DNA from: Bacteroidaceae bacterium
GTDB taxonomy: Bacteria; Bacteroidota; Bacteroidia; Bacteroidales; Bacteroidaceae
Length of the DNA stretch: 64,000 nucleotides
Direction of reading: 5' to 3'
Assembly (NCBI GenBank): GCA_017551925.1
Contig: JAFZKA010000073.1
Span: forward strand, 1 to 64,000
Part shown: positions 38,299-50,551 of the stretch, in pieces
Position numbering within the stretch: position 1 is the stretch's first letter
Layout: every line of letters starts with the position of its first letter
The notes under the pieces: generated by a model
What the model was told of the DNA's origin: nothing
Seen by the model: the letters and a program-made list of their open reading frames with translations, nothing else
Database searches by the model: none
Made by a program: the position numbers and the translations under genes

Positions 38299-38674
38299 TG
38301 TAAAGGATAAAGCATTGTTCGTTTCAGATAGGTTTTATCTGTCGGCATTGCAAAGTTGAGAATCTTCTTTGATATGTCCAAACCGGATTTTGGGAGTGAA
38401 AAAATGGTAAAATGTAACCCGTTGGGAATTAAGCAGTTGCATTTATTGCAAAAAAGTGTTGAAAACAAGCTATTGACTTTTATCAAACCTCTGAATGACA
38501 GCAAATTAACCTGTTGATAACTTCTTTTGCGGCTCTTTGATTATAGTGTTTGACCCCTTATTTGAACCTGTTTGAATAAAGATTGCAGCTTTGCCTTTTT
38601 TTTGTCCTTCTAGACGCGTTATTTAGACAATATCTAAATTGGCAGTATTTCGGTCATGTATAATTATCGGACTT
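38299..38674. other. AT-rich gap upstream of dnaA with DnaA-box-like sites
   Basis: 376 bases between divergent-looking ends: dnaA starts at one side and the amidase stops at the other. TGTTGATAA (38512-38520) is one base from the consensus box, and TTATCAAAC (38479-38487) and TGTTGAAAA (about 38457) are weaker matches; the region is rich in A/T runs. This could be an origin or an autoregulatory dnaA promoter. The clustering is modest, and strand-skew data are needed. Confidence 0.3.
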
Positions 38675-39805
38675 TTATTTGTTTTTTGCGCTTAATTGCC
38701 GGGCCTCTTTTACACTTATCTTTTTGCCCTGATAGACGGCTATTACGAACGCGTCCTTATATTTTTTCTGGACCTCAGTCTTCGTACTCAATATGGCATC
38801 ATAATCGGTAGTGTCACCGCATGTATATTTGCACATTCCGTTTTCTGTGTAATAGTCCACATTCGCGTATGAACTCAAACGCTTGTCATTTTTCTTAAGA
38901 GGTGTTTTGATGCTCATGAACTGGACCTTGTAAACGGGGAGTGACTGTGTTGCATCGGGCTGCCTGTTTCCAATGGCCTGTGCTGCCGGTACGGCTTTCT
39001 CCTTTTGTTTGTTGTGATAATCCAGATACTCCTTAAATGCCTTGTAAAGGCTTTGGCTCATTTCATCAACGCCCTTCTGTGATACCAGATACCGGCATTC
39101 CGCGTCATTTGATATAAATCCGAGTTCAATCAGAATGCTTGGCATGGCGCTTTTCCATAAAACCAGATATCCTGCCTGATGAACACCTCTGTCAGGACGT
39201 TTTGCGCTCTTTACCATCTGGTTCTGGTTGAATGTAGCCATTTTGAGGCTCTCTTTCTGGAATTCATTCTGCATGAATTCAAATATTATCATGCTCTCCG
39301 GGCTGTTGGGGTCATAACCCTCATAATGGGTCTCATAATCGTTCTCCAGCAGAATGGCCTTGTTCTCCTCAAGTGCAACGTTCAGATTCGCACTGGTGCG
39401 GTTTTCTTCAACGCCAAGCAGGTATGTCTCGGCTCCGTTTGCAGATTTGTTCTTGGCCGAATTTGTGTGGACTGATATGAACATGTCGGCATTGGCCTTA
39501 TTGGCTATGTCGGCGCGTTTATAGAGTTCTACAAAAACATCGGTCTTACGGGTATAGATGACCTTTACATCCTTGCAGTTCTCTTCAATGAGTTTGCCCA
39601 TCTTGAGAGCCACGTTAAGATTGATGGTTTTCTCCTGATTCTTTCCGTTTACTGCGCCGGGGTCCTTGCCGCCATGACCGGGGTCAATGACAAGTACAAA
39701 ACGACCGTCTTTGTCAACTGCATATGCCGGTCCTGTTGCCAGCATTGAGGCAATCAGAATGACAAGCGTTGAGATCCTGCTGAGAATTGGAGAAAACCTG
39801 CTCAT
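38675..39805 (-). CDS. N-acetylmuramoyl-L-alanine amidase with C-terminal SPOR-like region
   Basis: Exported zinc amidase that cuts the bond between MurNAc and the stem peptide. A signal peptide (to about residue 29) precedes an Amidase_3 domain with VIDPGHGGKDPGA, YTRKTDVFVELYKRADIAN, SVHTNSA and the catalytic Glu in ILIELGFISN. The last 90 residues (from VYKVQFMSIKT) resemble a SPOR peptidoglycan-binding domain. Its ATG overlaps the upstream PD40 lipoprotein stop by 4 bases, making it the last gene of the five-gene operon. Confidence 0.9.
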   Translation of the reverse strand: MSRFSPILSRISTLVILIASMLATGPAYAVDKDGRFVLVIDPGHGGKDPGAVNGKNQEKTINLNVALKMGKLIEENCKDVKVIYTRKTDVFVELYKRADIANKANADMFISVHTNSAKNKSANGAETYLLGVEENRTSANLNVALEENKAILLENDYETHYEGYDPNSPESMIIFEFMQNEFQKESLKMATFNQNQMVKSAKRPDRGVHQAGYLVLWKSAMPSILIELGFISNDAECRYLVSQKGVDEMSQSLYKAFKEYLDYHNKQKEKAVPAAQAIGNRQPDATQSLPVYKVQFMSIKTPLKKNDKRLSSYANVDYYTENGMCKYTCGDTTDYDAILSTKTEVQKKYKDAFVIAVYQGKKISVKEARQLSAKNK

Positions 39806-41286
39806 TGTTTTTGGTTGATTTTGGTTTCAAATGATACTTGCGTGGCCTTGGAACCGCGAATGAATGATGCAATCTTTCTTGCTGACACCTTGACCGGTTC
39901 AATGGTAAATTCAGGAACGTTGAATGCATACAGGAACTTGCGGTTGAATTCGGGATCACGCTGCGGAAGTGCGAATGGTTTTGAAAAGGTTCCGTCATCA
40001 TTGAAATGAGCCAGATAGAGTCTGGTATATATACCGTCTTCACGTCGCGTGCTCAATACTACCCATTTGCCCGTACTGGACCATGCATGGTAACTTTCAG
40101 CGCACGGGCTGTTGATCTCTGAAGTATATCTGCGCGTTCCCTGTTCAAGGTCAAACAGTAACAGGTCTGATGCATCCTGATAGGGCGGAAATACGCCATG
40201 GGTGCTGATGCAACAAAGCATATATCTGCCGTCGGGGCTTATCTTGGGCCAGGTCAGACTGCTGTCAATGGCTGCGGCATCAAATACGAGTGTGGTGGGC
40301 CCCCATGCTCTGGTGTCCGGGTCAAACGGCTTGCTGTACAGATTGTATTTGACCTGGTTCATGTGACTCACAATTTCATGAGTGGATTTCATCTCAGGGT
40401 AATCGGCCGATGTATAATAGAGTGTACGGCCGTCCTTGGACCATGCCGGGTGACATTCAAGTCTGTCAGGTGAGTTTTCAATTATACTGACCGCATTGTC
40501 CCTGATGTTATATAATATAAGGTCACTGAATTCGTCAAATGCTTCAATCCTGTCAGGGTCAACAGTGTGCATGATCTGGTAGGTCTTGTTGGTGGAGTAT
40601 GCTATATAGTCATGCGTGGGGTGCCATGAAGGATAAACGGCGGCAGCCAGTGTCGAGTCAGTATTCATGTTCAACTTGAGCAGTTGCCCGTTCTTGTAGA
40701 AGATGGTTCCTCCCAGGTATTGTCTGGCGTGAAATTGCATATAATCTGTCTTGTAGTCCTTGAAATAGTGACAGTTTATGCATTGCCTGCTGCCGTCTTT
40801 CATGACCATGTCATTTGCGTAGATGACTTTTTCTTTAAATGATGTAAGGTCACGCTGATTGATAGAGAGTCTTTGGTAACTTTCAAAAGAGTGGGGTATT
40901 ACTCTGTATGAAATGAAATTGTCTATCTGATCAGGTGATACATATATCATAAACGGCTTGAGCCTGCTCCATGAGCCTGCCTTCTTTTCATAGACGGTAA
41001 CGGTTATATCGCCGTTGTTGAGCAACTGACGCCACTCTTTTGCGGGAATGCTGACTTTTTTGCCGCTTATCCTGACCTGTGCTGATCCTGACTGGAGGGT
41101 GGTCAGGTATTTGTCGGCATCATCGTCTATAAGGAAATTGGCAGGAGCGATATTTGCGGGGACGGTAATTCCTATATTATCGGGAAATATCGCGGGCAGT
41201 TCCTCTTGGGAGAGCGGGGACGATGGAACCTGGCTGCATCCTGCAAAGATGATTGCTGCTGATATGAACAGAATGTTTTTTTTCAT
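39802..41286 (-). CDS. PD40/TolB-like lipoprotein with one CxxCH haem motif, copy 2
   Basis: A 494-aa lipoprotein (lipobox FAGC, Cys17). Residues 30-165 form a beta-rich region including NIAPANFLI. CINCH at 169-173 is a c-type haem attachment motif. From about 215, propeller blades of the PD40 type follow (YPSWHPTHDYIAYS, HPAWSKDGRTLYY, WPKISPDGRYMLCC, HAWSSTGKWVVLS). It is a paralog of the protein at 43134-44618, of identical length, with the motif in the same place. It is paired with the membrane protein upstream (9-base gap) and overlaps the amidase gene. Function unknown; electron transfer or sensing at the cell envelope is possible. Confidence 0.8.
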   Translation of the reverse strand: MKKNILFISAAIIFAGCSQVPSSPLSQEELPAIFPDNIGITVPANIAPANFLIDDDADKYLTTLQSGSAQVRISGKKVSIPAKEWRQLLNNGDITVTVYEKKAGSWSRLKPFMIYVSPDQIDNFISYRVIPHSFESYQRLSINQRDLTSFKEKVIYANDMVMKDGSRQCINCHYFKDYKTDYMQFHARQYLGGTIFYKNGQLLKLNMNTDSTLAAAVYPSWHPTHDYIAYSTNKTYQIMHTVDPDRIEAFDEFSDLILYNIRDNAVSIIENSPDRLECHPAWSKDGRTLYYTSADYPEMKSTHEIVSHMNQVKYNLYSKPFDPDTRAWGPTTLVFDAAAIDSSLTWPKISPDGRYMLCCISTHGVFPPYQDASDLLLFDLEQGTRRYTSEINSPCAESYHAWSSTGKWVVLSTRREDGIYTRLYLAHFNDDGTFSKPFALPQRDPEFNRKFLYAFNVPEFTIEPVKVSARKIASFIRGSKATQVSFETKINQKQ

Positions 41287-41295
41287 AATTTACGG

Positions 41296-43131
41296 TCAGA
41301 ATGATTCGAGTCCTCGTACAAAGAAATAATAATAATAGTATGTGTTTCTGAGTCGTACGGGGAATATACGACGTGCGTCATTAAGGTTATCTATGTCAGT
41401 TGCGTATTTCTGCATTGTGGCCATAAAAGAATCATACAGTTCTTTGGTATTGCTGTCATAAGGAAGCGACATAAGTGTTTTGTTGTTTCCAATGTGACTG
41501 TACAGATATGCAGCCTCCTGATAATAACGGTCAAGTTTGGTTATGTCTGAAGATTCGATATAAAGAAGGAACTTGGTCCAGAAAGCGGTTGCATTCCGTG
41601 ATTTCAGTGCCCAGAACAATGCGATGCGGTCATACAACGGAGTGGCTTTGCCTGAACTTGTTTCAAGAAAATGATGTTCAAGTGCGTATTCACAACCTCT
41701 GATGTCTTCCAATAACTGGTCATCATAACAGACCAAAGGAAGTATAAGGTCATAAGGCGCGGTTTTTTCAGCCTGGATATCATTATAGCATATCTGCCGT
41801 TGCTGTCTGGACCATTTCCTGTAAAAGAGTGTATGGTCAAGCATATCCAGATATTTCAGTGCGACAGTTCTGTCATTCATGGATATCGAGGCCATTGTCA
41901 GATATTTGAGTCTGCTGTAACTCCAACCGAACTCTCCGGTTTCTTCAAGACACCAGCGATGGCAGAATCCCGGTATGCCGTAATGGAGGTAGAGTTCCTT
42001 TCCTATCTGGAGGACCATGGGAATGTCATGACTCTTTTTCTGTTTCATGCCGCCGTCATCAAATGCAAAAGCCTGCTGGCTTTCACGGCCGGTTTTTATC
42101 AGAGCCAGATCCTTGAGCAGCACCATTATTCTGGTGGGCTGGTAATCCTTTTTCTTGTCTGCTCTTGAACTCAGGTCATGGAGCGTGTTTATGGATTTGT
42201 TCCAGTCCAGGTCATCGGTGGCCTGAATCATGGTTATCTCTGCATTGAAGTTGACATCCTTGAACCATGACAGGAACAGCAGCAGAATGCATGGAACAAT
42301 AACAGCAATCCTGATTAATTGAGGATGCCTTGACTGGCGGTCTGTTATCCCGCTTAAGAATGGAAGTAAAACCGGAATGAGTGTGGCGGCTATTACCGGA
42401 CAGAAGGTTCTGAAACGGGTCTCTTGATATAACGCGGTGGGCAGCCCCAATGTCCAACTCTGCTGAAGGTTGTATGTGGTAAGTCCATACAGCAGCAGTG
42501 GTGACAGAATAATCACTGCGACTGAGATGATGGCAAAAACGGTTTTTTCTTTTTTGTCACGTTTTGAAAGCAGCAGGTCGCTGGCTGCTGCAATAAGGCC
42601 GGCAAATGCGTAATATCCGGCAAACCAGTATCCTGCGACACCCCAGATGACTGTAAACAGGCCAAGTCCTGATGCGGTGCGTATCTTACGGCATACCGTT
42701 ACGGCAAGGATAACGGTCAGATAACCCAGAACAGGTCCAAAAAAATATCCTAAGGAGTTCATGATGAACATGAGATATCCCAGTGACATGTTTGCACCAG
42801 CCAGGATAAAAGAGGGAATATATGCTAAGGCATTATAGCCTGACTCCTTGATGTATAAACGTGATGTCGCTACGGCTGACAGGGTGAGCAGCATGACCCA
42901 AATTAGCGCTCCCAACCATGGAATGTGCAGGAATTGGGTGAGGAACAGGCTGAGACAACTCAGCGGGCCGGCCGGCGTCTTGAGAAAGTCTTTTATCCAG
43001 AACCAGTCAAAAAGGAACAGTGAGCGTCCTTCAACCTGCAGCAGATAATCTTTTGAAAATATAATCAGAGCCGCCAGAAACAGTACAGGCAGTATGATTT
43101 GAATGTATCCTGATATTCTTGTCTTATTCAT
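41296..43131 (-). CDS. DUF6057-like polytopic membrane protein, copy 2
   Basis: 611 aa from ATG 43131 (a GTG at 43137 overlapping the previous stop is an alternative start). About eight to ten hydrophobic helices lie in residues 1-295, containing SLFLFDWFWIKDFL and FLTQFLHIPWLGALIW, both strongly conserved with copy 1. The C-terminal 300 residues are helical and soluble, with TPR-like features and a conserved YYYYFFVRGL end. I recognise it as resembling DUF6057 but cannot confirm that by search. The partner is the CxxCH lipoprotein directly downstream. Confidence 0.75.
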   Translation of the reverse strand: MNKTRISGYIQIILPVLFLAALIIFSKDYLLQVEGRSLFLFDWFWIKDFLKTPAGPLSCLSLFLTQFLHIPWLGALIWVMLLTLSAVATSRLYIKESGYNALAYIPSFILAGANMSLGYLMFIMNSLGYFFGPVLGYLTVILAVTVCRKIRTASGLGLFTVIWGVAGYWFAGYYAFAGLIAAASDLLLSKRDKKEKTVFAIISVAVIILSPLLLYGLTTYNLQQSWTLGLPTALYQETRFRTFCPVIAATLIPVLLPFLSGITDRQSRHPQLIRIAVIVPCILLLFLSWFKDVNFNAEITMIQATDDLDWNKSINTLHDLSSRADKKKDYQPTRIMVLLKDLALIKTGRESQQAFAFDDGGMKQKKSHDIPMVLQIGKELYLHYGIPGFCHRWCLEETGEFGWSYSRLKYLTMASISMNDRTVALKYLDMLDHTLFYRKWSRQQRQICYNDIQAEKTAPYDLILPLVCYDDQLLEDIRGCEYALEHHFLETSSGKATPLYDRIALFWALKSRNATAFWTKFLLYIESSDITKLDRYYQEAAYLYSHIGNNKTLMSLPYDSNTKELYDSFMATMQKYATDIDNLNDARRIFPVRLRNTYYYYYFFVRGLESF

Positions 43132-43133
43132 TG

Positions 43134-44618
43134 TCACTCTCCTTTTTTTGACTCATATTTGGATGGAGTCGCGTCAGTGCTTGAAATAAATGATGCGAAT
43201 TGTCTTGGAGTAATATGCACCGGTTCTTTCATGAACTCCGGTATGTTGAACGCATAAAGGAATTCACGGTTGAATTCAGGATTGCGTTGCGGCAGGGCAA
43301 AAGGTTTTGTAAAATGACCGTTCCCGTCAATATGGCTGAAATAGAGTCGGGTATGGACGCCATCCTCGCGGCGTGTGCTGAACATAATCCATTTTCCGTT
43401 TGATGACCAGCAGTGATAACTCTCGGCAAACCGGCTGTTGATCTCATCGGCATAACGGTATGAATTGTCTTTCAGGTCATAGATGACAAAGTCTGATGCT
43501 ATCTGGTCAAGAGGAAATATTCCATGGGTGCTTACGCAGCAGACCATCCAGCGTCCGTCAGGAGAAACGCGGGGCCATGTCATGCTGCTGTCAACGGCCT
43601 GGGCGTCATAAATGAGTTCTTTTGCCCCCCATGTGCGTGTGTCGGGATCAAACGGCTTGCTGTATAGGCTGAAATGCAGTTTTTCCCTGTCAATGAATAT
43701 CTGGTTCTTTCTGTCGGGACCGAACGGTGCCTCATAGTGAGCGGATACATAATATAGCGTACGTCCGTCAGCAGACCATCCTGGAAAGCACTCCAGTTCA
43801 CTGGAGTCATTTTCAATGACACTTACCGTGTTGTCACGTGTATTGTAGAGTATTATGTCATTCTCTTCATCAATTACTTCAAGTTTGTCATGACTGGCGG
43901 CATGAACAGACTGGTGTGTCTTGTTGTTGGACAGGGCGATATAATCATGCGTGGGGTGCCATGACGGATATACACCGGCTGAAATGGTGGAATCAGTCTT
44001 CATGTTGACTTTATGTAGTTTGCCGTCCAATACAAGAATCGTTCCCCCTTTGTAATGGCGGACATGGAACATCATATTGTCAGTATCCCAGTTCTTGTAG
44101 TAATGGCAGTTTATGCATGTGCCCTGGGCATTGTTCTGGATCATGCTGTTTGAAACAACAACCTTTTCGCTGTAATTTGTCAGGTTCCTTTGCCGAATGG
44201 TCAGTTTCTCATATGATTCAACTGCCACAGGAATGATACGGTATGAAATATATGGATCAATTTCATCGCTTATACTCATCTTGAACGGTTTATAGGCAAT
44301 CCATTTGCTGTCTTTCCGGCAATACACCCTGACGGTAATCTCTTGTGACTTTGTGATCCTGGCCCATTTTGATTTGGGTATTGAGACCGTGTTGCCCTTT
44401 ATTACAACCTGGCCTGATTCTGATGTCAGTTCGGTCAGGTAAGCGTCAGCCTGCTCCTCAATGAGAAAATTCATGGGAGCGATATTGCTTGGAATGGTTA
44501 TGTCCGTATAATCAGGGAATATGGCAGGAACCGTGCCGGCGGTATCGTAATCTGACGGCAGAGTAGGCTTGCAGGCAACAATCAGTATGACCAGAAGGGG
44601 TATGATGATTTTTTTCAT
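43134..44618 (-). CDS. PD40/TolB-like lipoprotein with one CxxCH haem motif, copy 1
   Basis: Also 494 aa, lipobox VAC (Cys16), with CINCHYYK at 168-175 and the same blade motifs (YPSWHPTHDYIALS, PGWSADGRTLYY, WPRVSPDGRWMVCC, CWSSNGKWIMFSTRREDG). By eye roughly half its residues match copy 2, so the duplication is old rather than recent. A single CxxCH with no second motif suggests one covalent haem. It starts 3 bases after the membrane protein copy 1 and overlaps copy 2 of the membrane protein if the GTG start is used. Confidence 0.8.
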   Translation of the reverse strand: MKKIIIPLLVILIVACKPTLPSDYDTAGTVPAIFPDYTDITIPSNIAPMNFLIEEQADAYLTELTSESGQVVIKGNTVSIPKSKWARITKSQEITVRVYCRKDSKWIAYKPFKMSISDEIDPYISYRIIPVAVESYEKLTIRQRNLTNYSEKVVVSNSMIQNNAQGTCINCHYYKNWDTDNMMFHVRHYKGGTILVLDGKLHKVNMKTDSTISAGVYPSWHPTHDYIALSNNKTHQSVHAASHDKLEVIDEENDIILYNTRDNTVSVIENDSSELECFPGWSADGRTLYYVSAHYEAPFGPDRKNQIFIDREKLHFSLYSKPFDPDTRTWGAKELIYDAQAVDSSMTWPRVSPDGRWMVCCVSTHGIFPLDQIASDFVIYDLKDNSYRYADEINSRFAESYHCWSSNGKWIMFSTRREDGVHTRLYFSHIDGNGHFTKPFALPQRNPEFNREFLYAFNIPEFMKEPVHITPRQFASFISSTDATPSKYESKKGE

Positions 44619-44621
44619 AGT

Positions 44622-46568
44622 TCAGTATGTCTGAAGATCTCTTATAAAGTAGTAAAAGTAAAAAAATGTATTTCCGAACTTACGTGAGAACGGGTAGGCC
44701 GATTCCCTGATATCGCGCACAGGATTGGCGTTTACGTACTGGTTGAAAGCGTTATAACTGTCTCTGACGGCTTTGCTTAAAGGCAGGTCGGTGCTTTTCT
44801 TTTCAAGGCTGCTGTACAGTAAGGCTGCTTCCTGGACGCTGCGTGGCAGTTCTCTGACATTGTTGGTCTGCAGATATGAATACAGGTGCTGCCAGAATGA
44901 GGGGATGTCCTGCATTCGCATGGCCCAGAGCAAACCTGCGCGGTCATATTCCGGCGAGGGATGAGGAGGCTCCGGTTCAGAGAAATGACGCATCAGGAAA
45001 GTCTCGCTTTTTACAAGGTCATTTGTCATGCGGTTCTCAAAACACATATAGGGCAGAATGCTCTTGTAAGGTTCGTTGCTTGCCATCAAAACGCTGTCAG
45101 CCGCAAGTTTACCCTGCTCTTTTGCCCATTGACGGTAAAAAACGGTCTTTTCCAGTTTGTTCAGATATTTACGGGCAAAATCACTCTCTTGCATAATCAC
45201 AGAGTGCATTGCCATATATTTTATTGTGCTGTAACTCCAGTTGTGTTCAATGACATCCTCAAGACACCATCGGTAACTCATGTTGACCAGTCCGTATTGC
45301 AGATAAAGTTGTTTGCCGGACTGGAGTGCCATGGGAATCTGTGTCCGTGATTTCTGCATGCGTCCGCCGTCTTTCATGGTGAAGGCCTCATCAAGTGCCC
45401 GGTTCATTTTGAGCAGAGCGAGATCACGGTAGAGAATCATTGTGCGCGTAGGCTCAAAGAATCTTTTGTCATAAATGCCCAGTATCTCAGTCAACTCCTC
45501 CTGACTCTTGACTCCTGACAGCGCCTTTGAGCGTGCGGCATATGCTTTGGCATCAGATTCTGTATGCGAATCAACCGTCTTTTGATAGATGTCAATGACT
45601 TTCTGCCAATCGAAACGGTCAACAGCCTCTGACATGGCAAGTTCCGTGCGGAAATTCTCATCCTTGAACCAAAACCCCCATACTGAGGCAACGGATATGA
45701 CAAATACTGCGGTTTGCAATGTCAGCGTCTTGCCGCTCTCCTTAAGCCAACGCGATGCAATTGTCATGACGGGTATGAACAGCAGTGCAAGTTGGAAGGG
45801 TGCTCTTATTGCGTGCGTCCAGACATCCTCAGAGATTGAGGGAAGTCCTAAATGCCAACTGTCAGCCAGACGGTATGAGGTGTAGAAATTGTAAATTATA
45901 ACAGGAATCAGTATAATGAGCGCAACTCCTGTCAGGAATAAACCGATGCGGTTCTTGCGGAGCATGTCAGTTGCGGTAAACGCAGTGCATGCTGCCGATA
46001 GCGTACCAATCAGGGCGAATGTTCCGAACAGGGGGAAACCGACCGCAGTCCATATGGCGAGTAATATCATCTTACCCCACACCTTCTCTACGCGGTATAT
46101 GCCCGATATTGGAATGAGCGCCGCAAGATAACCTAACAGAGGTGCAAAGAAATGGTCCTGTTCTCTCATGATGAATACCCCGTATCCGAGTGACATGTTC
46201 CCTATAACCAGTAATGCCGCAGGTATTATTGCCAATGCTCTGTATTGTTCGGGGATTCTTAATACTCTTACTGTCAATTGATAGGTAATCAGCAAAAGGA
46301 GGACCCAGAGTATTGAGCCCAACCATGGCAGATACAGGAATTGGGTTAAGAATGAGCCTGCCACTCCCAGAAGTCCTCCTGGAATCTGTATGTATTCCCT
46401 GAAATATAGCCAGTCGAACAGGAACAGTGACAGGTCTTCAACTTTCTTGAGGAATATCTGTCCGCGTAAAGCCAGTACGGCCCAAAGCAGTAAGGCAAGG
46501 ATATAAGGGAGCAACCGGAGAATGTTGCCATATAGCCCTTTTGATTTGTTGTTAGAGACAGGTGTCAT
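44622..46568 (-). CDS. DUF6057-like polytopic membrane protein, copy 1
   Basis: 648 aa from ATG 46568. A longer frame from 46625 exists, but its first codon lies upstream of the -7 box (46614-46621), so it would not be transcribed. It has the same layout as copy 2: hydrophobic N-terminal half with SLFLFDWLYFREYI and FLTQFLYLPWLGSILW, then a helical C-terminal half with REPTRT-type repeats and the ending FFYFYYFIRDLQ. First gene of the five-gene operon that ends with an amidase; divergent from the GH2 gene. Confidence 0.75.
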   Translation of the reverse strand: MTPVSNNKSKGLYGNILRLLPYILALLLWAVLALRGQIFLKKVEDLSLFLFDWLYFREYIQIPGGLLGVAGSFLTQFLYLPWLGSILWVLLLLITYQLTVRVLRIPEQYRALAIIPAALLVIGNMSLGYGVFIMREQDHFFAPLLGYLAALIPISGIYRVEKVWGKMILLAIWTAVGFPLFGTFALIGTLSAACTAFTATDMLRKNRIGLFLTGVALIILIPVIIYNFYTSYRLADSWHLGLPSISEDVWTHAIRAPFQLALLFIPVMTIASRWLKESGKTLTLQTAVFVISVASVWGFWFKDENFRTELAMSEAVDRFDWQKVIDIYQKTVDSHTESDAKAYAARSKALSGVKSQEELTEILGIYDKRFFEPTRTMILYRDLALLKMNRALDEAFTMKDGGRMQKSRTQIPMALQSGKQLYLQYGLVNMSYRWCLEDVIEHNWSYSTIKYMAMHSVIMQESDFARKYLNKLEKTVFYRQWAKEQGKLAADSVLMASNEPYKSILPYMCFENRMTNDLVKSETFLMRHFSEPEPPHPSPEYDRAGLLWAMRMQDIPSFWQHLYSYLQTNNVRELPRSVQEAALLYSSLEKKSTDLPLSKAVRDSYNAFNQYVNANPVRDIRESAYPFSRKFGNTFFYFYYFIRDLQTY

Positions 46569-46613
46569 ATGAACATTAGTATCGCACGTATGCGTGCGTG
46601 TGTGAAATTGCCC

Positions 46614-46621
46614 CAAAGATA
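46614..46621 (-). promoter_or_regulatory. -7 box of the membrane protein/PD40/amidase operon
   Basis: Reads TATCTTTG on the minus strand, 46 bases upstream of ATG 46568. It fixes the first gene start and suggests one promoter for the five minus-strand genes down to 38675, which overlap or lie within 10 bases of each other. Confidence 0.65.
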
Positions 46622-46697
46622 GCATTTTTTCCGGCTCATTTTATTTCTGAACGCGTGAAAACTATTATTTTCGCGCATTGTCAACTGAAATCACTAA

Positions 46698-50440
<3,743 letters not shown>

Positions 50441-50465
50441 GCTCTTTTATAAAATAACTGAAAAG

Positions 50466-50488
50466 GCACCCTTAAAGGGTGCTTTTTT
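50466..50488 (+). terminator. terminator after the HD protein
   Basis: GCACCCTT pairs with AAGGGTGC around a single A and is followed by TTTTTT. Separates the GH2-HD unit from lptD. Confidence 0.85.
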
Positions 50489-50501
50489 CATCAATAATAG
50501 A

Positions 50502-50509
50502 TACCTTTG
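50502..50509 (+). promoter_or_regulatory. -7 box for lptD
   Basis: TACCTTTG followed by CAG, right after the HD terminator and about 42 bases before the GTG start of lptD. Confidence 0.6.
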
Positions 50510-50551
50510 CAGTTTGTTGAAAAAAACGGTCCAAATCAATCATAGATTCGC

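Noticed and set aside
46569..46625. N-terminal extension of the first membrane protein to 46625
   Set aside because: The first codon would be upstream of the promoter box at 46614-46621, and the added residues are not hydrophobic or conserved with copy 2.
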